Positions 43,393 through 51,718 of a stretch of DNA of 64,000 nt are shown piece after piece (position 1 is the first letter of the stretch; the number at the start of each line of letters is the position of its first letter). The stretch is from positions 2,356,001 to 2,420,000 of the forward strand of contig NZ_CP018076.1 in the NCBI RefSeq assembly GCF_001886735.1, given 5' to 3'. Below the pieces are notes generated by a model. It was not told where the DNA came from. It made no database searches and was given only the letters and a program-made list of their open reading frames with translations. The DNA is from Sulfitobacter alexandrii (lineage in GTDB: Bacteria > Pseudomonadota > Alphaproteobacteria > Rhodobacterales > Rhodobacteraceae). A program made the position numbers and the translations under genes.

Positions 43393-44715
43393 TTAGCGGT
43401 AGCCGGCGGCTTCCATCGCCTCGTTGGTGATGTCCTGCGCCTTGGCCAGGGCTTCGTCCACGGACTGCTGACCGGCATAGGCGGCGGAGAATTCCTGGCT
43501 CACCTCGGTGGCGACGCCCGCGAACTCCGGGATCGCGGCGAACTGGACCCCGGTATAGGGAACCGGGTCGACCGTGGGGTTGTTCGGGTCGGCCGTCAGG
43601 ATCGAATCCAGCGTCATCTGGGCGAAGGGCACCTTCTGGTACTCGGGGTTCTCGTAGAGAGAGGTGCGCGCGCCCGGCGGAACGTTGGCCCAGCCTTCGT
43701 TCTCGGCCACCAGTTCGATGTAGTCCTTGGAGGTCGCCCATTCGATGAACTGCTTCGCGGCGTCTTCCTTCTGGGTGCCCGCGGGGATCGCCAGCGCCCA
43801 GGCCCACAGCCAGTTGCCGTTCTTGTCGATGCCGTCCTTGTGGGGGGCCAGCGCGAAGCCGACGCTGTCCGCCACGGTGGAATCGTTCGGGTTGGTCACG
43901 AAGGACGCCGCGACGGTGGCGTCGATCCACATTCCGCACTTGCCCTGCTGGAACAGCGAGAGGTTCTCGTTGAAGCCGTTCGTCGCATAGCCCGCGGGGC
44001 CGCTTTCATTCATCATCTCGGTGAAGAACGTCAGCGTCTCGTTCCATGCGGCGGTATCGAACTGCGCGTTCCAGTCCTCGTCGAACCAGCGCGCGCCGAA
44101 GGAGTTCGCCATGGCGGTGATGAGCGCGCCACCCTCGCCCCAGCCGGCCTTGCCGCGCAGGCAGATGCCGTTGATGTCGTTGTCGCGGTCGGTCATCTTG
44201 GCCGCCGCGTCGCGGATGAAGCCCCAGGTCGGCGAGCCTTCGGGCATTTCCAGCCCGGCCTTTTCCATGAGGTCGGTCCGGTACATGATCATCGAGCTTT
44301 CGCCGTAGAACGGTGCCGCGTAGAGCGTGCCATCGCTGCTCAAACCGTTTGCCATGGCCGGCAGGATGTCGTCGACGTCGTAGTCATCCGACAGATCGTC
44401 GAGCGCCACCAGCCATCCGTTTGCCCCCCAGATCGGGGTCTCGTACATGCCGATGGTCATGATGTCGAACTGGCCACCCTTGGTGGTGATATCGGTGGTC
44501 ACGCGCTGGCGCAGGACGTTCTCCTCGAGCGTGACCCACTCGACGCCGATGCCGGTCTCTTCGGTGAAGCGGTCGGTATAGCCCTGCATCCGGATCATGT
44601 CGCCGTTGTTGACGGTCGCGATGGTGATCGTTGTGGCGTGGCTGTCTGCGTAGGCGCTGCCGGCTGCGATCAGCCCGAGCGCGGTTGCAGCACGAAGCGT
44701 GCTATTCAAAGACAT
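43393..44715 (-). CDS. smoE: Polyol ABC transporter substrate-binding protein
   Basis: A 440-residue periplasmic binding protein with a signal peptide ending ...GLIAAGSAYADSHA (cleavage near residue 25). The body shows family-1 solute-binding features, for example TITIATVNNGDMIRMQGYTD, GLSSDGTLYAAPFYGESSMI and WLWAWALAIPAGTQKEDAAK. It is the first and most distal gene of the polyol operon, divided from the LacI gene by a 95-bp gap with an operator-like palindrome. Confidence 0.93.
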   Translation of the reverse strand: MSLNSTLRAATALGLIAAGSAYADSHATTITIATVNNGDMIRMQGYTDRFTEETGIGVEWVTLEENVLRQRVTTDITTKGGQFDIMTIGMYETPIWGANGWLVALDDLSDDYDVDDILPAMANGLSSDGTLYAAPFYGESSMIMYRTDLMEKAGLEMPEGSPTWGFIRDAAAKMTDRDNDINGICLRGKAGWGEGGALITAMANSFGARWFDEDWNAQFDTAAWNETLTFFTEMMNESGPAGYATNGFNENLSLFQQGKCGMWIDATVAASFVTNPNDSTVADSVGFALAPHKDGIDKNGNWLWAWALAIPAGTQKEDAAKQFIEWATSKDYIELVAENEGWANVPPGARTSLYENPEYQKVPFAQMTLDSILTADPNNPTVDPVPYTGVQFAAIPEFAGVATEVSQEFSAAYAGQQSVDEALAKAQDITNEAMEAAGYR

Positions 44716-44782
44716 CCGGTATCCTCCCTGATTGGACGTGCTGGCCGGAGCCTAGGCCAGGCATATACGCGGCGTCAACTAT

Positions 44783-44802
44783 AATTTTCCGCGCGTAAAA
44801 TT
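44783..44802. promoter_or_regulatory. LacI-type operator before smoE
   Basis: AATTTTCCGC-GCGTAAAATT is a 20-bp near-perfect palindrome (one mismatched pair) 68 bp upstream of the smoE start. Its centre CCGCGCG is shared with the palindrome before the LacI gene, as expected for sites of one repressor. Confidence 0.7.
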
Positions 44803-44810
44803 TTAACGCA

Positions 44811-45836
44811 TCACGCGGAGTCCCTGAGGATGAGGCGCCCTTCCAGACGGGTGCTGCTCCACGAGGGCACGGTCCCGTTGATGGCGGCAAACAGCGTATC
44901 TGCCGCGCGTTTGGAGACCGCGTCGTAGTTGTGCGAGATCGTGGTCAGCGGCGGACAGGTGTAGCGCGAGTGGGGATGGTTGTCCTGCCCCGCCACCCGC
45001 ACCCGGCAGCCTTCGCCCCGGCCCACGCTCACGCCGTTCTCGTAGCAGGCGGTCAGCAGACCGATGGCCAGCCTGTCGTTGCTGCAAAGGATGGTATTGC
45101 TTGCGAACTGGCCCTCGGCAAAGGCCGTGTGGCCGCCCAGCCTGCCGATCTCCTCAAAGTCCCAGCCATCGCCTTCGATGGAAATCACATGGGGTTCGTG
45201 GCCGAACTGCGCCATCGCGTTCAGGTAGCTTTGCCTGCGGCGGTGGGCGTTCGGATTGGTCGGGCGCTTCATCTCGAAGAAACAGGGCGGCTCACCGGTG
45301 CGGCAGAGGTAGTCGGTGATATGCGACGTGAACTGCATGTTGTCGGAGCCGACGAAAGCGAGGCCCAGCTCATCCACGTTGCTGTCGAACAGGAGCGTGG
45401 GCACATCCGCGCAGAACCGCTCGAGGGCCGGACGATCGGACGCGCGGCCCAGTGGCGCCAGAAGCACGCCCGCCGGCTTGATCGCGCGCAAGGTGTTCAG
45501 CGCCTCGACCTCGTGGACCGGATCGCCGTGCGAACTGAACAGCGTGGGGTGATATCCCGCCTCGATGCAATGCTGTTCGAGCTTGCGGGCGATTTCAGCG
45601 AAATAGGGGTCGGTCAGCAGCGGGACCACGATCCCAACGTTCTTGGTCAACTTGCGATTCTGGTTCATCGCGTAAAGGTTCGGACGGTAGTCGTATCTCT
45701 CGATCGCGGTCTCGATCCGCTCGCGCGTGGAGGGGCGGACACTGTCGGGATCGTGGAAATACTTGGATATGGTCGGCCGGGAGATCCCGCTGACGGCGGC
45801 GAATTCCTCCATGTTCCTGATGGTCCGGTCAGCCAT
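44811..45836 (-). CDS. LacI family regulator of the polyol operon
   Basis: A 341-residue repressor. The helix-turn-helix is at the N-terminus (MEEFAAVSGISRPTISKYF), with the hinge RYDYRPNLYAMNQNRKL. The periplasmic-binding-like ligand domain follows (NVGIVVPLLTDPYFAEIARK, ILCSNDRLAIGLL). The start MADRTIRN at 45836 was chosen; 20 open codons lie upstream, but they overlap the second palindrome. It is on the same strand and directly upstream of smoE, so it probably controls smoEFGKS-mtlK and itself. The inducer is probably sorbitol or mannitol (inference). Confidence 0.9.
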   Translation of the reverse strand: MADRTIRNMEEFAAVSGISRPTISKYFHDPDSVRPSTRERIETAIERYDYRPNLYAMNQNRKLTKNVGIVVPLLTDPYFAEIARKLEQHCIEAGYHPTLFSSHGDPVHEVEALNTLRAIKPAGVLLAPLGRASDRPALERFCADVPTLLFDSNVDELGLAFVGSDNMQFTSHITDYLCRTGEPPCFFEMKRPTNPNAHRRRQSYLNAMAQFGHEPHVISIEGDGWDFEEIGRLGGHTAFAEGQFASNTILCSNDRLAIGLLTACYENGVSVGRGEGCRVRVAGQDNHPHSRYTCPPLTTISHNYDAVSKRAADTLFAAINGTVPSWSSTRLEGRLILRDSA

Positions 45837-45874
45837 GCGCGGCCCTTTCGCGATATTTACACGCGCAACTCTGA

Positions 45875-45890
45875 CTTTCCGCGCGGAAAG
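45875..45890. promoter_or_regulatory. LacI-type operator before the regulator gene
   Basis: CTTTCCGC-GCGGAAAG is a perfect 16-bp palindrome 39 bp upstream of the regulator start, sharing TTTCCGCGCG with the site before smoE. It suggests autoregulation. Confidence 0.7.
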
Positions 45891-46081
45891 CTTCAACCTT
45901 TCTTTGACAAATTATTGCCAAGCTGACCGCTGCGATGGCGGGCAGACGGCAAAACGCCGAGTTGCCGCTGGCCCCGCGCGCCACTAGACATCGCACATGA
46001 CCAGCGCTGCGGCAGATTCGACATATCCCCTGACCTCCGCCGCCCGTCGGCGGCGCGGCTCGGGATCGTGAGGCACCCGTC

Positions 46082-46987
46082 ATGATCGTCCGCGACCACC
46101 CTTCCGCACTACAGCTCTATATCGTGATGCAGGGGTCGATCGTGCCCCGGATCATCGGCAAGATCGTCGGGATCGCCTTTCTGACCACGGCGGTCGTCGT
46201 GATCGACACCCATGTGGTCCGCCTGCCCCATATCTCCATCGCCGCGATGAGCATCTTCGGTATCGCGCTCTCGCTGTTCCTGGGGTTCCGCAACAATGCG
46301 GCCTATGACCGCTGGTGGGAGGCCCGCAAGCTGTGGGGCGCGATGATCGCGGACGTCCGCAACCTGGGGCGTCACATGTGCATCTTCGTGGGCAACGGCG
46401 CCGACCGGGCGCATATCCTGTCCTGGGCGGTCGCCTTTGCCCACCTGCACCGGGGCGCGCTGCGCGACGTGGACGTGAGCGCGGAGATCACCGGCTGGGT
46501 CGGCGCCGAGACCGCGTCGGACCTGCTGGCACACCAGAACCCGGCGGATGCCGCGCTGCGGTCGATGGCCGACCAGATCGGCAGCCTGACGGGCCAGCAG
46601 GCGATCAGCGGCTTCGGACAAATGACCATATCGAAGACACTTTCCTCGCTGGCCTTGGCCCAGGCGGGGTGCGAGCGGATCAAATCGACGCCCCTGCCCT
46701 TTGTCTATTCGCTCCTGATCCGCAGGACGACCTATCTCTATTGCTGGCTTCTGCCCTTCGCGCTGATCGAACCGACCGGCGCCTTCGCCCCGCTGCTGGC
46801 GGCCGTGGTGGCCTACGTCTTCTTTGGATTGCAGACCGTCACGAACGAGCTGGAACTGCCGTTCCAGAACGTGCACAATGGTTTGCCACTGGATGCCATG
46901 TGCAGGACGATCGAAATCTCGGTGTCCGAAGCGTTGGGGCAGCCTGCGCCGAAACCGCTGGTGCCCAAGGACTACGTCCTGACCTGA
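46082..46987 (+). CDS. Bestrophin-like family channel protein
   Basis: A 301-residue membrane protein of the bestrophin/UPF0187 group. It has helices at about 20-45 and 50-70, the family segment GFRNNAAYDRWWEARKLWGA (residues about 70-89), then VPLPFVYSLLIRR-like (STPLPFVYSLLIRRTTYLYC) and the C-terminal TVTNELELPFQNVHNGLPLD. Bacterial members form cation- or anion-selective pentamers. It is convergent with the P450 gene with a 7-bp gap. The 245 bp upstream, shared with the LacI gene, hold only that gene's operator as far as I can see. Confidence 0.9.
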   Translation: MIVRDHPSALQLYIVMQGSIVPRIIGKIVGIAFLTTAVVVIDTHVVRLPHISIAAMSIFGIALSLFLGFRNNAAYDRWWEARKLWGAMIADVRNLGRHMCIFVGNGADRAHILSWAVAFAHLHRGALRDVDVSAEITGWVGAETASDLLAHQNPADAALRSMADQIGSLTGQQAISGFGQMTISKTLSSLALAQAGCERIKSTPLPFVYSLLIRRTTYLYCWLLPFALIEPTGAFAPLLAAVVAYVFFGLQTVTNELELPFQNVHNGLPLDAMCRTIEISVSEALGQPAPKPLVPKDYVLT

Positions 46988-46994
46988 GCGCCGC

Positions 46995-48173
46995 CTACTT
47001 CAGCAGCACGGGAATCTGGATCGGGCCGCGAAAGCCGAAGCCTTTCCAGATGACGTCGTCCCGGTCGGGGATGCTCATCTTCGGGAACCGGTCGAACAGC
47101 ATCGGCAGCATGATCTGACCGACCGCGCGACGGGCCACATGGGTGCCCTGGCAGAAATGCGGACCGTTGCCGAACGCCTGGTGCGGGGCCTTGTCGCGGT
47201 AGACGTTGAAGCTTTCACCGTCGTGATAGATGTCCTCGTCCCGGTTGGCGCTGGCCTGCACCGTCATGACGGTGTCGCCCTTGGGGATCAGGAAGCCGCG
47301 CAGTTCGGTGTCCTGCGTGACGAGGCGGGACGACACCTGGATCGGCGCGACCCAGCGCACCGCTTCCTCGAACGCCTGTTCCCAGTGATCGTGGCGGCGC
47401 ACCTCGGCCAGCTGGTCGGGGTGCGTCAGCAGGCCGTAGATCACGGTATTGAGCGAATCCCGCGGTTCGTTGATGCCGCCGCCGATGGCGATCTTGATAT
47501 TGGAATAGATCTGCTTTTCCTCGATCGGGTCATCGGCGTTCAGCATCACCGAGAACGCCGAGTTGTCCGGCTCGGCCCGGTGACGCTCCTGTATGTGGTC
47601 GAGCAGGGCATGGATCTGCGTATTGGCACGATCGGCCCTTTCGAACGGGGCATCGGCCCAGCCGAAATTGCCGGCGCCTTCGATCAGGGCCTGTGACCAT
47701 TCCATCATCTCCTCGTCGGAGGCTTCGGGCATGCCGAGCAGGATCGCCAGCCCGCGCGCGGCATAGGCCCCGGACAGGATGGAAAAGAGATCCACGATCT
47801 CGCCCCGCGGCAGGCGCGAGACATACTGCTCGGCAATCCGCATGTACTGGGGCATCCAGTCTTCCTTGATGACCCTCGGGGCAAAGGCCGGTGCCATCGC
47901 CATCCGCTCGCGCTTGTGGTCCTCGCCGTCCTTGCGCATCAGCGTATGTGCCCAGAACGCCCGCTTCATGGGCGTGTTCGGATCGTCCGAGCTGAAGATC
48001 TCGGGCGTGTCCTTGACGTACCTCGTGTCCTCGGCCTTGGTCAGAAGCGTCCGCCCGGCGGATTTGACCCGCAGCACTGGCGCCTCGCGGCGCAGGCGGC
48101 GATAGATCGGATAGGGATCCCGATCCAGTTCCTGAAGGGTGATTTTTTCGTCCAGTGGCGCAAGATCAGCCAT
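46995..48173 (-). CDS. Cytochrome P450, GcoA/CYP255-like
   Basis: A 392-residue soluble bacterial P450. The haem-binding loop is FGNGPHFCQGTH with C341 as thiolate ligand, and the K-helix ExxR is FEEAVRW. The I-helix is atypical: AIGGGINEPRDSL replaces the acid-alcohol pair by Asn-Glu. From memory, the guaiacol O-demethylase GcoA (CYP255A) shares an EP-type I-helix, a C-terminal GFRGP segment (here WKGFGFRGPIQI) and a similar N-terminus (LERNPYEVYERLRAEAP; here LDRDPYPIYRRLRREAP). No ferredoxin or GcoB-type reductase gene is nearby. Location beside feruloyl-CoA synthase genes suggests O-demethylation of a methoxylated aromatic (inference). Confidence 0.82.
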   Translation of the reverse strand: MADLAPLDEKITLQELDRDPYPIYRRLRREAPVLRVKSAGRTLLTKAEDTRYVKDTPEIFSSDDPNTPMKRAFWAHTLMRKDGEDHKRERMAMAPAFAPRVIKEDWMPQYMRIAEQYVSRLPRGEIVDLFSILSGAYAARGLAILLGMPEASDEEMMEWSQALIEGAGNFGWADAPFERADRANTQIHALLDHIQERHRAEPDNSAFSVMLNADDPIEEKQIYSNIKIAIGGGINEPRDSLNTVIYGLLTHPDQLAEVRRHDHWEQAFEEAVRWVAPIQVSSRLVTQDTELRGFLIPKGDTVMTVQASANRDEDIYHDGESFNVYRDKAPHQAFGNGPHFCQGTHVARRAVGQIMLPMLFDRFPKMSIPDRDDVIWKGFGFRGPIQIPVLLK

Positions 48174-48274
48174 GTCGGCATGCCCTCGTGATGTCGTGCC
48201 GAGGCACTCGGGATCAATCTATCGGTTGGCCCCGCGCCCGCACAAGCCCCGGGGCGCGGGCGTTCCGCGCAGTC

Positions 48275-49162
48275 TCAGGCGGTTTCGCCCAGCAGCCGCA
48301 TCGCGTTTTCCTTGAGGATCAGCGGACGCACCTCGTCCTTGAAGGGCGCGGCGTCGAAATCCTTGAGCCAGCGGTCGGGCGTGATCGCGGGCCAGTCCGA
48401 GCCGAACAGCATCTTCTTCCTGAGGATGGAGTTGGCGTACTTGATGAAGATCTCGGGAAAATACTTGGGCGACCAGCCGGACATGTCGAAGTAGACGTTG
48501 GGTTTGTGCTGCGCGACCGCCAGCCCCTCTTCGGTCCAGGGAAAGCTGGGATGTGCCAGAATGATCTTGAGGTCCGGGAAATCGACCGCGACATCGTCGA
48601 GGTGCATCGGGTTCGAATACTTGAGCCGCATGCCCATGCCGCCCCGCATGCCGGAGCCGACGCCGGTCTGACCGGTGTGGAACAGGGTGATGACCCCCTC
48701 CTCCGCGCAAGCCTCCAGCACGGTGTAGCAGGCCTCGCGGTCGTTGGGGTAGAAGCCCTGCATCGTGGGATGGAACTTGAACCCGCGCACCCCGAATTCG
48801 CGCACCAGCCTGCGCACCTCGCGCGCGCCGGCCTTGCCCTTGTGCGGATCGACCGAGGCGAAGGGGATCAGGATGTCGTCGTTCTCGGCACAGATCCGGG
48901 CGACTTCCTCGTTCGAATACCGGCGGAACCCGGTTTCGCGCTCCGCGTCCACGGGAAAGATCACGGCGGCGATGTTGCGTTCACGGTAGTAGCTGGCGGT
49001 GTCCTGAACGGTGGGCAACATCCCCTCGGCGCCGGCCGGGTTCTTGAAATAGGCGGCCATCCCCGCCTGGAACTCGTTGTAGCCATCGTCGCGGTGATCG
49101 CAGCAGGGTTCCTCTGCATGGGTGTGAAAATCGATCGCTTTCACCTTGCTGAAATCGACCAT
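48275..49162 (-). CDS. Amidohydrolase, ACMSD/CouO-like
   Basis: A 295-residue metal-dependent hydrolase of the amidohydrolase_2 group. Visible are the N-terminal metal pair VKAIDFHTHAEEP, GVRGFKFHPTMQGFYPND, a third His in TLFHTGQTG, the strand LKIILAHPSFPW and the last Asp in MLFGSDWPAITPDRW. Related proteins in hydroxycinnamate clusters hydrolyse beta-ketoacyl-CoA intermediates (CouO) or decarboxylate aromatic acids. The start MVDFSKVKAIDF has gggaggag in front. It is divergent from the crotonase gene and, with the P450 gene 101 bp downstream, may form one transcript. Confidence 0.85.
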   Translation of the reverse strand: MVDFSKVKAIDFHTHAEEPCCDHRDDGYNEFQAGMAAYFKNPAGAEGMLPTVQDTASYYRERNIAAVIFPVDAERETGFRRYSNEEVARICAENDDILIPFASVDPHKGKAGAREVRRLVREFGVRGFKFHPTMQGFYPNDREACYTVLEACAEEGVITLFHTGQTGVGSGMRGGMGMRLKYSNPMHLDDVAVDFPDLKIILAHPSFPWTEEGLAVAQHKPNVYFDMSGWSPKYFPEIFIKYANSILRKKMLFGSDWPAITPDRWLKDFDAAPFKDEVRPLILKENAMRLLGETA

Positions 49163-49213
49163 CGCTTTCTCCTCCCAGAACCGTTGGCTGCAAAAACCGC
49201 TATACAAGAAAAC

Positions 49214-49230
49214 TGTTAATCTGTACAACA
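49214..49230. promoter_or_regulatory. Putative MarR (CouR-like) operator, amidohydrolase/crotonase promoter
   Basis: TGTTAATCTGTACAACA has inverted TGTT/AACA arms around nine bases and lies midway in the 100-bp divergent promoter. It matches the site before the marR gene (56725-56741) in the arms and in the ATCTG centre, at the same spacing. A CAAGAAA motif also lies just upstream at both places. Confidence 0.7.
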
Positions 49231-49262
49231 GAAATTCAGATCAGGCACGAGGGGAGAATCCG

Positions 49263-50045
49263 ATGCAGCCACGCCAGACAAGCGGCAAGGCCACCCGCGT
49301 GGAGATCGACGGCGACATCGCCACGATCATTTTCGACCGTCCCGACAAGCGAAACGCGATGAACGACGCGCTGATCGACGACCTCGACGCCTTCTTTTCC
49401 AACCCGCCCGAAGGCGTGAACGCCGCGATCCTGACGGGCGCGGGCGGGCATTTCTGTTCGGGTCTCGACCTTGCGGAGCACGAACAGCGCGCGCCGGTCG
49501 CGGGCGTCCACCATTCGCGGAACTGGCACCGGGTGGCCGACCTGATCGAATTCGGCCCCCTGCCCGTGATTTCCGCCATGACCGGCGCCGTGATCGGCGG
49601 CGGGCTCGAGATCGCGACGGCGACGCATGTGCGCATCGCGGAACCCGACGTGCGGTTCCAGTTGCCGGAAGGGCGGCGCGGCATCTTCGTCGGCGGCGGC
49701 GCCACCGTCCGGGTGAGCCGGATCATCGGGGCCGACCGGATGCGCGAGATGATGCTGACCGGGCGCAACTACGGGGCCGAGGAAGGGCTGGCGCTGGGGC
49801 TGGCGCACTACAGCGTCGGCACCGGCGAGGCGCTGCCGCTGGCGCGCGACCTCGCGCGCAAGATCGCGGACAATGCGCCGTTCTCCAACTACCTGATGAT
49901 ACAGGCAATCTCGCGCATCGGCGACATGTCCCGCGGCGACGGCCTGTTCACCGAGAGCCTTGCCGCGGCGATGTCGCAGACATCCGACGGGGCCAGGGAA
50001 GGGCTGCGGGCGTTTCTTGAGAAACGGGAGCCCAAATTCAGATGA
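49263..50045 (+). CDS. Enoyl-CoA hydratase/crotonase family
   Basis: A 260-residue crotonase. Motifs: ATIIFDRPDKRNAMNDALID (CoA site), AGGHFCSGLDLAEH (oxyanion hole), VIGGGLEIATATHVRIAEP and FQLPEGRRGIFVGGGATVRV. It probably hydrates, or hydrates and cleaves, an aryl-acryloyl-CoA made by the nearby feruloyl-CoA synthase (inference from context). The ATG at 49263 has gaggggaga in front; the longer open frame would cross the operator. It is followed 55 bp later by the TRAP genes. Confidence 0.88.
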   Translation: MQPRQTSGKATRVEIDGDIATIIFDRPDKRNAMNDALIDDLDAFFSNPPEGVNAAILTGAGGHFCSGLDLAEHEQRAPVAGVHHSRNWHRVADLIEFGPLPVISAMTGAVIGGGLEIATATHVRIAEPDVRFQLPEGRRGIFVGGGATVRVSRIIGADRMREMMLTGRNYGAEEGLALGLAHYSVGTGEALPLARDLARKIADNAPFSNYLMIQAISRIGDMSRGDGLFTESLAAAMSQTSDGAREGLRAFLEKREPKFR

Positions 50046-50100
50046 CGCCCGCCGGGAGGGAGCCCGGCGGCGCGTTCAGCAAAAACAGGGAGGAAGACCA

Positions 50101-51138
50101 ATGAAGAGAAGAGAGTTTCTGAAAACCACCGCCGCCGGCACGGCGCTGATGGCTGCCATGCCCGGTGCGGCGCTGGCGCAGGACGTGACCCTGCGGCTGC
50201 ACCAGTTCCTGCCGCCGGTGGCGACGGTGCCGGCGAAGATCCTCAAGCCCTGGGGCGAGCGCCTTGCCGAAGCGTCGGGCGGGCGGCTGAACGTGCAGCA
50301 CTTCGACGCCATGTCACTGGGCGGACGGCCACCCGAACTGATGGACCAGGCCCGCGACGGGGTGGTGGACCTGTCGATGACGGTGGTGGGCTACACGCCC
50401 GGCCGCTTCCCGCGCACCGAGGTGTTCGAGCTGCCGTTCATGATGACCAGCCCGGTGGCGACCTCGCTGGCCTTCTGGCAGATGGTCGAGGACGATTTCC
50501 AGTCCAACGAATACGCCGAATTCAAGGTGCTGGGCGCCTGGGTTCACGGACCCGGCGTGATCCATTCCATCGACCCCATCGAGAAGCTGGAGGACATGAA
50601 GGGCAAGACGGTGCGCGGCCCGACCCGCGTGATCAACGACATGCTGTCCGAACTGGGGGCGACCCCCGTCGGCATGCCGCTGCCCGCGATCCCGGAGGCG
50701 CTGTCAAAGGGTGTGATCAACGCCACCGTGATCCCGTGGGAAGTCACGCCCGCCGTCCGCCTGACCGAACTGGTGTCCAACCACACGGAATTCTCGGGCG
50801 CTGAATCGCTCTATACCGCGACCATCGTGCTGGTGATGAACAAGGCCAAGTACGACGCCCTGCCGGATGACCTGAAGGCCATTCTGGACGCGGAATCGGG
50901 TGCGAAGCTGTCGGAGTTCGCCGCACAGGTGATGTGGGATAACGACGCGCCGGGCCGTGAACTGGCCGTGCAGAACGGCAATACCATCATCCAGCTCGAC
51001 GAGGCCGAAGTCGCCCGCTGGAAGGAAGCGGCGCAGCCCGTGATCGACCGCTGGGTCGCCGAGATGGACGGCAAGGGGCTGGACGGACAGGGCCTGATCG
51101 ACAGGGCCAAGGCCCTGATCGCCGAAAAGACCTCCTGA
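50101..51138 (+). CDS. TRAP transporter substrate-binding protein (DctP type)
   Basis: A 345-residue periplasmic binding protein. The signal MKRREFLKTTAAGTALMAAM has the RR motif of Tat substrates, with cleavage after AALA near residue 25. Family features: FLPPVATVPAKILKPWGERL, MDQARDGVVDLSMTVVGY, VRGPTRVINDMLSELGATPV with the carboxylate-binding Arg and PEALSKGVINATVIPWE. The cargo is probably an aromatic acid given the neighbours (inference). Shine-Dalgarno gggaggaag. Followed by a perfect hairpin before dctQ. Confidence 0.92.
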   Translation: MKRREFLKTTAAGTALMAAMPGAALAQDVTLRLHQFLPPVATVPAKILKPWGERLAEASGGRLNVQHFDAMSLGGRPPELMDQARDGVVDLSMTVVGYTPGRFPRTEVFELPFMMTSPVATSLAFWQMVEDDFQSNEYAEFKVLGAWVHGPGVIHSIDPIEKLEDMKGKTVRGPTRVINDMLSELGATPVGMPLPAIPEALSKGVINATVIPWEVTPAVRLTELVSNHTEFSGAESLYTATIVLVMNKAKYDALPDDLKAILDAESGAKLSEFAAQVMWDNDAPGRELAVQNGNTIIQLDEAEVARWKEAAQPVIDRWVAEMDGKGLDGQGLIDRAKALIAEKTS

Positions 51139-51154
51139 CCTCACGCAGCGATAC

Positions 51155-51176
51155 CGGAGGGCCCGCGGGCCCTCCG
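51155..51176 (+). terminator. Intercistronic hairpin between dctP and dctQ
   Basis: A 22-nt perfect GC palindrome (arms of 11, CGGAGGGCCCG and its complement) is followed by CTTTGT. It can end part of the transcription or protect the dctP message, giving more binding protein than membrane subunits. Confidence 0.7.
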
Positions 51177-51197
51177 CTTTGTCCGGGGAGCGGTCCG

Positions 51198-51716
51198 ATG
51201 TACGCGGCAAGTTACAAGGTGGCGGATTTCATCGCGCGTGGGCTGGCCTATGCGGGGGGTAGGATCCTGATCGTCATTACACTGCTCACATGCGCGTCCA
51301 TCGCCGGGCGGGCCTTCGTGCCGCTCGACGTCGGCATCGGCCCGATCCGCGGCATCTACGACATCACAGAGATCGGCATGGCCGCCGCCGTCTTTGCCTT
51401 CCTCCCCTGGGCGCAGCTGCGCGAGACCCACGCGCGGGTCGACCTGTTTCAGGCAGCCCTGCCCCGGTGGACGGACCTGGCTTTGGACCTGCTGTTCAAC
51501 GTCGGCATGGCCTTCGTCGCCGCCATCGGCACCTGGCGGTTGTATCTCGGGATGCTCGACAAGCTGTCGTACGGCGAGACGACGCTGATCGCCCAGATCC
51601 CGGTCTGGCAGGGCTTCGCGGCCTCGCTGATCGGGGCAGTCGGTTTCGTCGTCGTCTCGCTTTTTTGCATATGGCGCTCGGCCCGCAGGCTGACCGGGCG
51701 GGAACGGCGGGTATAG
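51198..51716 (+). CDS. TRAP transporter small permease (DctQ type)
   Basis: A 172-residue protein with four membrane helices: ILIVITLLTCASIAGRAFV, MAAAVFAFLPWAQL, LLFNVGMAFVAAIGTWRLYL and FAASLIGAVGFVVVSLFCIW. The LRETHARVDLFQAALP segment between helices two and three is typical. It supports DctM in the sodium-coupled uptake complex. It starts 59 bp after dctP. Confidence 0.9.
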   Translation: MYAASYKVADFIARGLAYAGGRILIVITLLTCASIAGRAFVPLDVGIGPIRGIYDITEIGMAAAVFAFLPWAQLRETHARVDLFQAALPRWTDLALDLLFNVGMAFVAAIGTWRLYLGMLDKLSYGETTLIAQIPVWQGFAASLIGAVGFVVVSLFCIWRSARRLTGRERRV

Positions 51717-51718
51717 CC

